In this document: in pieces, positions 56,776-64,000 of the stretch
How positions within the stretch are numbered: position 1 is the first letter of the stretch
Layout: every line of letters begins with the position of its first letter
From: Batrachochytrium dendrobatidis JAM81
Taxonomy: Eukaryota > Chytridiomycota > Chytridiomycetes > Rhizophydiales
Length of the DNA: 64,000 nt
Direction of reading: 5' to 3'
Assembly (NCBI RefSeq): GCF_000203795.2
Contig: NW_006281099.1
Coordinates: 4,056,532-4,120,531 of the forward strand
Notes under the pieces: generated by a model
What the model saw: only the letters and a program-made list of their open reading frames with translations
The model's database searches: none
Told to the model about the DNA's origin: nothing
Translations under genes and position numbers: made by a program

Positions 56776-59700
56776 ATGGATTTGACCACTCAATCTGAGA
56801 AGGAACTGTCACTCTCTGTTGACACACACATTGATCAGGAACCATTGAATAATGATGCTCCGGTGAGTGCTTTTTCTATTGTCACTCCTCTCAACTTACA
56901 CTGGATTATTATACTGCTATCGACCCTGTTGCGAGCTACAGTCATTAATGCAATACTATCTTGCAATGACTGTTTTGGAGTATACAATGGCTAAATATTC
57001 ATTGCGTTTTCATACTACAAGTTGACTGCTTCTTCAATAGACATTCATCATATAATACAAACTATAATCATCTCTTTCTCTTCTTTTGACATGCTCATAC
57101 ATTGTACGATCACCAGATTCATTCATCTCAATCTAAACTCAGACTTTGGGTTGGAATGTTATCAAACTCTTGTTCATATCTTAAAATCACTGATGCACTC
57201 GCGCTCTAGTCCATGTAAACAGGGATTGTAGGGATGCTGCTATACATGCTAATCATCCAATGTTTGGATTGGATGAAAGAGTTATGGAATTGGCTAAAGC
57301 TATTCAGTTTTTTATGCAAGAATGGTCACGAAGCCACTCGACTTTGTTAGTGAGTTTAGAAGACACAATCTTGACCAGTAAATTTGATATGTACTGGTAT
57401 CAATCATTTCATAAAACAGTTTATGCATTTCAACACCCTGATTGAGGGTTTCATTTTACGTGAATACAACTGCAACAAGGGACTTTCATTGTAAATCTCC
57501 GACTAAAGGGAGCAAGGGAGAGTGCACTAGTGGCCATACAGTCCTATTTTATTGTATTGCATAGGATTATCTGTTATCAATCCTTCAATAATATGTTTTA
57601 CATATTTTGCTTAAACTCTAATCTAATTGTTATTGGACTGCATTGGATCTACACATTCTATTATATACTCAAGTGACGATCTATTTTATTCAAGTTGTTG
57701 ACTTGGTAAATAGAAGGGCATGCTAATTGAAAACTGTGATTCATTCTCTATTCAGATGCTAAAAACCGGAATTTTATCACGTTCAAGAACCAGCAGCAAT
57801 TCAGCACCACCGAAAAGTCAGCCCGATACAATGACATTCATTGAAAACACTTCATTGAACAACACCAGCTTGGCTGTGAGTGATCGTTTTGATAATGCTG
57901 ATACCTCCAAGATCATGGACACTGCCACGAGTACAGATAATACCTCTTTAAAGAGTGCTACCCCCGACACATCACTGAAAAGTCCCAAAGAACAATCTAC
58001 TTTGTCGGATACTGTTGTTAGCAAGCCTTTTTTCAACTCATCTGAAAATGGTCAACCCACAGATTTATTGACATCAGCTCAAGCATCACCTATTTTTATC
58101 CTAGATTCTCCAAATAGTGACCAACAGGATACTCCAAATACAATGTCAAAACCCACTGCAAATTCATTCAGATCCATCAGCACACCCAGTTCCACACACT
58201 CTGAAATATCATCAAAATCCATGCCGGTACGTCAAAAACCAACCTCATCGAGTATTGGCACTATGGCATATTCTAATGGCTCAAAATCGCCAGGTATTAA
58301 ACAGCCCTACAAGCCTCGTAGTATTTCTTATGCCCATGAATATCGCCCATCCGAGTTTATCGATGATATGCCACCACCCAGTGCATTTATTAGTGAAATA
58401 GAAAGTCTTCATGCATTTCATGGAACTTCGAGTCTCGGATCAGTACCTATTGAGCCAAAATATCCATACATGTCTCGTGAATCTGAATCATCTGAATTCA
58501 AAGACGCCGGCTTGACAAAAGATCGATCTTTTGTGTTTAAAAAGCCTGCTAGTCCATTTCAATCATCGTCATCATCACTACCTAATCCGAAAACCAAGAC
58601 GAGCACTGAATCACCTGAATCATTAGATACTTCGCATAAATCATGGTTTGCCTATAACCCCACTTCATATTTGACAACACCTACCACTCCTGCTATCCCA
58701 GAAACTGAATCGACCATGTTTCTAATTTCTCCAGACTCGGTGACTGTGGATATGCCAAGTATGAAACGGAATGCAGATATGCATGAAATATTTCCTGAAA
58801 TGGAAAGCGACGAGCTTCTGATTGAAGACTATTCTTGTGCATGGCAAAAAGACTTGCTGCTTCACGGAAGATTGTATATTACCACAAAAGGATTAGCATT
58901 TAATGCTAAAATTATTTGGTCCTATTCTGTAAGTAGTAGTTTAATATCGTACGCTGCTAATAAACCATCAAATAAACTGTCAATGATGTTACTAATCGCT
59001 TTTAATGCATACTGTTTGGTATTGTAGAACATTATACCTTATTCAGACATTATTTCCATGGAAAAAAAGAATGTGGTTGGGATTATCCCAAGCGCAATCG
59101 AGGTTTCCACTACAACCACAAAGGTGAGTATTGTTGAATTTCATAATTTTACTGATTGTTTAGATCTTGACATATACAGCTGGTCATGTACTCAATCACC
59201 AATATTTTCTATATTTTAAATCTGCACTCGAGTAGCACTTTTTTGCAACCTTTTTAACAAGAGATACCACTTTAGAGCTAGCCACTCGTATCTGGATGGG
59301 ATATCCTAATAACATTATACGGTCAAAGTTGCCTAATAATGAAATGCGTTCAAGCGATGACTCTCTTGCTCAAACTGAAGATTTGGTATTGTCTGATTTA
59401 CCACAGCTAATACCTCGTTCAAACGATGGGAGTTCGATTCATTCTCGACACTCCCGCACCGTGTCTGCGGGATATGTACCCATTACAGCCACTTCTCCCA
59501 TAGATTTTAAAGCACCATCTTCATTGCAGCTTGACAATTTTGATTGGATGTCGCCAATTTCTCCCACATCAGATTTGCGATTTGTTTCTCAAATTTCATC
59601 GGGCTTCCAATATCCGTCGCGACCACGATCGTACTCACAATCTCTTCCACCTACCATATCACCACTGTATGGCTCAGACAAGAATGTGTCGTCGGCATCG

Positions 59701-61265
59701 TTACTGCTTTCCAAAAATATTGGTTTGGCCGAACTTGTCACATTTGATACGAATTCTGTAGACAATCAATCAGTGGCAGAAAGTATAGAACAGTTCACCT
59801 CTGATTTAATTTCCGACACCAGTTTGCAGCCCGTATCTCATAGAGCACATATTGTTCACCAAAAACACCCCGTAGTGTTTAAATCAGATACACCTAGACC
59901 TTTAAAACGAATAGCGCCGCATCCATCTATGAGTTCGTTAAAGTCCAAGATGATATCGGACAGTAAACCTTTATCTTTGGAAACCCCGCTTGAAAAGGAT
60001 ACGCATCAAACTCGTACGGTTCCTGAATCTACGCAGCCTGTTGATTGTAGCTGCGATCCAATTCATGCCAAGATGAAGCCACTATTAGATACAAATGTCC
60101 CACTACCGTTGGAAACGGTGTGGGTTTTGCTATATGGATTCAAATCTGCCACTACAGGGTTTTTGCATAATTTTTGGATTACCGAGTGCAAACATCGCAG
60201 TGGGTATTTTTTGTGTAGAATGTTGCGATTTCAAATATGAGTAATGTTGATTTATGTATTATTTTGTGGGAATGTTTAGATTTGAAAGGTGTTGACTGGG
60301 TAGCAGAAAGTGTTGTATTGGATGATCCCAAAGATTTCGAGGAAAAGACGGACGAAATAGGATTTGACGGTGTTACATTAGGATCGCATAAAAAGGTTGA
60401 ATATGTTATTCCCCTGACCAATCCTCTTGGACCCAAAGAGACTCGGTGTCGAATCCATGATCAGATTGTTCAAAAGACAGATTTGTGAGTTGAGCCTTTT
60501 TGATGGTAGCTATTTACTATCTGGCCCATTATGCTAACAGGGCTACACTCAATTTATCATATTTGAACGCTGTTATTTAGAATGGTATGCATTCGTTCAG
60601 TCAACACAACACCCGATGTACCGTCTGGGACGGCATTTGAGGCAATCACCCGTATTTGCCTAACATTTGTTTCTCCTAACATTACACGCATGAGAGCATC
60701 TTGTGATATTGAGTATTCCAAATCAACATGGATCAAAATGGCTATTGATCGTGCTATTCCTGAAGGTCTTAAAGCATACCAGATATCATTACTGACAGCT
60801 CTTCGACTTCATATTACAAAAAACCCAGACTTGGTTAAACTTCAATCACGCCATTCTGCCAGCACTGCTAATGATATTCAGGTTGAAGACAGTACTGTTT
60901 CAAATGATCGTGTTTCTTGTCAGTCACCAGCCAGACAAACAGTATCAACGAATGCAACACATGATGCCAACACTGGCGCAGTTGACACTCGACCACTTGC
61001 TTTGCAACAAAACCCCAAAAATACGCAAGGCTTTACCCAAGTTTCATCAGTCCATTTACTGATTGTACTTGTATTCATGCTTTGTATAGCAATGGCGAAT
61101 CTCACTGTCTTGTGGCGTTTGTTAAACGAAGTCAGTCTATTACGTGGTGAAGTGTCCAGAATGGGAGATGTCATCATTCGACAAGATAAAATTCTGCAGC
61201 ATTCCCATACGCTTCAGTCTAGTATAGATAGAAGCAAGCTTGTTTTTATGGAGGATAAAACCTGA
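56776..61265 (+). CDS. GRAM-VASt membrane-contact-site sterol transfer protein (Lam/Aster-like)
   Basis: Predicted ER-anchored sterol transporter at contacts with the plasma membrane or other organelles, as Lam/Ltc proteins and GRAMD1. Exons: 56776-56862, 57756-58928, 59028-59123, 59236-60199, 60280-60484, 60581-61265; 1069 residues. Residues 1-370 are Ser/Thr/Pro-rich. The GRAM domain is about 375-490: HEIFPEMESDELLIEDYSC, LLHGRLYITTKGLAFNAKI, NIIPYSDIISMEKKN, FFATFLTRDTTLELATRIW. The linker is disordered. The VASt sterol-binding domain is about 730-930 (VDWVAESVVLDD, YVIPLTNPLGPKETRC). A C-terminal membrane segment at about 1000-1021 (HLLIVLVFMLCIAMANLTVLW) is followed by a short coiled coil. 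Intron 1 (893 bp) carries a MITE. Exon 1 is only 29 codons. Confidence 0.88.
56939..57472. mobile_element. Family A MITE inside intron 1 of the GRAM-VASt gene
   Basis: The right terminus TTTTACGTGAATACAACTG is good. The left (CAGTCATTAATGC) is diverged but preceded by TA. The interior matches other long copies: ACTATCTTGCAATGACTG, CATTGCGTTTTCATACTA, CATACATTGTACGATCACC, ACTCGCGCTCTAGT. 534 bp, the longest copy. Confidence 0.72.
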
Positions 61266-61847
61266 CTGTGGTGTCTGAATCAAGCAAGACAGTTTACTAA
61301 AATTCAAATGATGAATTGCAATGGATTGTTCATTTATCCTGAATAGCTTATAAAACCTCGTATATAGAGATTTTGATTATAAAGCGGAACAATCTCGTAA
61401 ATAAATGAACATCATGATGAACGTTGTTTATTGAAGAATTGAGAATGTTGATTTCTAATAAGAAAGTGTAAGACTATTCAGCCATTATCTATTCCAAAGA
61501 GTCAATCATTGAATCATCCGTTGTAATATTCAATGCTTGCTCATGTGTTTTGAATGCCATTCAAGATTTACTATGCGATTCAAGGCTTGCATGCACTTTA
61601 TGCGAGTACTCTTCATATCGACTATTATTCTCTTTAACATATTTGGCAATTGTTTTGCACAAACATTCTCATCAGCAGTTGAGTTTGTTCATATTAACTA
61701 AATATGTAAAAAGTCGGATATTTGAATTTTTTCAACCGACTTTTTTTTGCGAGATTTTATTTCAATTTAAACCCATTTCGATACAAGAATTAGTCAACGT
61801 TATATACTCGACAGATTTACAAGCAACATATATAGTATATTGATACA
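61266..61847. other. Intergenic region upstream of UTP14, nothing recognised
   Basis: About 580 bp, AT-rich, with a T9 run near 61740 and TATATA close to the UTP14 start. No repeat terminus. Confidence 0.35.
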
Positions 61848-64000
61848 ATGGTTGGACTATATGGCAAGACAAAGAGTGCACACAAGAGTAGCAATCGCAA
61901 GAGCAGTCACATCAAAAATCCTCGTAAAGATAGCAAACCATTCAAATCAACTTCTCGAGATGCAGAAGATATGTATGAAGAGGTTGATTCGGATGAGGAT
62001 GCTCGAAAAATTCTTGCTCGACGAGGTGGTGGTGGTGGTGCAGTCGGACGCACTCTGGACGACGTTGGTACCATTGACTTTACTGTAAATGAAATTGACG
62101 AGGAAGACGACGAGGAGCTCGATGATAGCGAAGCATTCAATTCTAGTGACGAGGAAAAATATGGCATCTTTTTTTTATCAAACAAGACCAAAAAGGTGAG
62201 TTTGTTTAAATATGCTTCATTATGATGGTTTTTATCGATTGGCTATATATTCATGTGGTATGTGCTTGATGGGTGATTAGACTGAAAAAAAGACCAAAAA
62301 GCAAGACAATTCCAATGGCATCAACATGGACGAAACCAATGAAAAAAGCGAGAGTGAAGATAGTGAGGACAGTGAGGATGATCAGGCAGACGATGGTGAC
62401 TATATGGATATTTCCGATATGCTTAATCAAAATGGCGGCTCTCAGACAAAACCAGACATTTTGAAATCTACTTTAAGCGAGCCCAGCAATCACCACAAAT
62501 CTATTAACAATCAGTCTAAAGCCAGTAGCACTTTCTCCATGTTACTCTCCAATAACTCTGATTATCTAGGCTCAGATGATGACAATGCAAATTCGACTGA
62601 TTTACATGATATCATGTATAGCGATAATAACGAATCTGATGGAGATACTGAAGATCTTTCCAAGCTATCCACATTCATACAGAACATGAGTAACGACCGA
62701 AGCGATGCTTCTCGAAAGAGAAAACGCTTACCTGAATTCACAGAAGCATTTGGCGAATCAGAATTTGGACTCGAAGCAAAGTCTAAATCCAATACATTGC
62801 ATTCTCGCAAAAAAATCGAGCTTGATGATTTGGTGGGTGTAATTGACGATGATATCAACTTCAATAACTTGAAAAAGCAGCTCGAAATTCATGATCGTGA
62901 GGGAAAGAAGCAAGCTGTGGCTGCACCTCTTCCACATGTTGTACAAGATCGTTTAAACCGTCAAGCTGCATATCTCGAAGCCAAAAAAGAGGTGTCTAAA
63001 TGGTCCGCAGTCGTCAAGAAAAACCGTGAAGCAGATTCGCTTTCTTTTCCCATGGGCCTTTCTCAAACAAATCATATCACTAGCGGTGCGCTAATTGGAA
63101 AGTTTTCGCCAATGACTGATCTTGAAAAGGAAATTGAGCAGATGCTACGGGAGAGTGGTCTTGTAGAGCAAAAACAAAAAGAGATGGAAGAACTAGAGCT
63201 CAACAAAATATCGTCAAAAGAGGTATCAATTTGTTTATCACATATGTTTATTTGTTTGCATCTAACTAGACATCTTATTACCGATTTCACAAATCCAATG
63301 CACTGAATTTTACCATTTAGCTGATTGAGCGCCAAAACGAACTGGCAAAAATGCGATCGCTCATGTTTTACAAAGAGCAAAAGCAAAAGCGAATAGCCAA
63401 GATTAAAAGCAAAACCTATCACAAAATCCACAAGAAAAAGGATAAAACCGACAATCTTTCGGTCGAGGAACTCAAAAAACTTGATCCTGAATTTGCTCAA
63501 GACAAAATTGAACAAATGGAGCTTGACCGTGCCAAAGAACGCATGTCCCTAAAACACAGAAATGTAGGCAAATGGGCCAAGCAGATTTTAGGGAAAAACG
63601 ATATAGATTCTGAATCTCGCCAGGCTTTGGCTCTCCAACTAAAAAAACATGATGAGCTGAAACGTCGCATTCGTGGTGTTGATTCTGACGATTCTGATGG
63701 ATACGCCGATCTTGCATTGGATCTGGATGGTAAAGAGTTTGTTGAGGATGCTGCTGAAGCACGACGTAAAGGAATCAGTCAACTGGATGCTCTTGATGCA
63801 GAAATTAGAGACGAAGACAACAGTTCTGGAAAAGGACTGCTTTCAATGAAATTTATGCAGCGTGGGTTGGCTCAGCAGAAAAAAGAGGCAAGAGAGCTTG
63901 CTCAACAAGCACGATTGGATTTGGAACGCGAAGAAGACGAGAATGATGGTGTGGTTAAACCTAATAGCACTGTCGATAAAAGTCAATCGGATGGAAATAC
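61848..64000 (+). CDS. UTP14: U3 snoRNP small-subunit processome protein Utp14, 3' end outside the window
   Basis: Nucleolar 18S rRNA processing factor that activates the helicase Dhr1. Exons 61848-62195, 62281-63222, 63321 to beyond the window; at least 656 residues. Typical acidic tracts (EIDEEDDEELDDSE, ESEDSEDSEDD) and the Utp14 core LPHVVQDRLNRQAAYLEAK, EVSKWSAVVKKNREAD, DLEKEIEQMLRESGLVEQ and MRSLMFYKEQKQKRIAKIKSKTYHKI are visible. MSLKHRNVGKWAKQIL and FMQRGLAQQKKEA follow. Both introns are phase 0 with GT-AG. The catalytic role is none; it is a scaffold. Confidence 0.93.

Overview
The window is nuclear DNA of a fungus. Genes are dense and mostly interrupted by short GT-AG introns (about 50-100 bp, often with a CTAAT- or CTAAC-like branch site). 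The families are fungal: VMA16, COA6, CCC1/VIT, Sfp1-type zinc finger, LAM/GRAM-VASt, GH26 beta-mannanase-like. The intron-rich versions, a DH-BAR-SH3 Cdc42 exchange factor, a cyclic-nucleotide-binding protein, MCMBP and a stefin-like domain fit an early-diverging, possibly zoosporic (chytrid-like) lineage. That placement is inference. I saw no tRNA, rRNA, CRISPR array or bacterial operon structure.

Layout. 1-2823: 3' part of an ABCB-type ABC transporter (+). 2888-3338: a TA-flanked MITE interrupted by a second hairpin MITE. 3616-5193: V-ATPase subunit c'' (-). 5806-9818: Tuba-like RhoGEF (+). 10487-12301 and 13329-15242: tandem CCC1/VIT iron or manganese transporters (+). 15849-16386: COA6 (-). 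16759-20514: cyclic-nucleotide-binding protein (-). 21152-22425: mitochondrial uL22 (+). 22866-23947: stefin-like domain protein (+). 24459-25435: unrecognised protein, perhaps Gemin8-like (+). 25888-27032: ribose-5-phosphate isomerase (-). 27822-28383: tentative small gene (+). 29962-31270: Sfp1/JAZF1-type zinc finger (+). 31929-33061: FKBP12 (-). 33747-35675 (+) and 38376-40019 (-): two GH26-like membrane-anchored enzymes flanking Cdc42 (36638-38049, -). 40604-42519: Arg/Asp-rich coiled-coil protein (+). 43343-46876: M1 aminopeptidase (+). 47159-48910: F-box/LRR-like protein (-). 49056-53090: USP deubiquitinase (+). 53654-56401: MCMBP (-). 56776-61265: GRAM-VASt sterol transporter (+). 61848-64000: 5' part of UTP14 (+).

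Most genes are unrelated housekeeping loci, as expected in a fungal genome. Functional links are few. Cdc42 and a candidate Cdc42 exchange factor are both present. Two transporters of the CCC1/VIT family are adjacent tandem copies. Two GH26-like enzymes sit in opposite orientation around cdc42. The accessory signal is a family of TA-flanked, terminal-inverted-repeat elements (at least twelve copies) in introns and promoters, one of them hosting a nested element of a different family.

Exon coordinates were worked out by hand from reading frame, splice signals and family alignment from memory. No search or RNA evidence was available.
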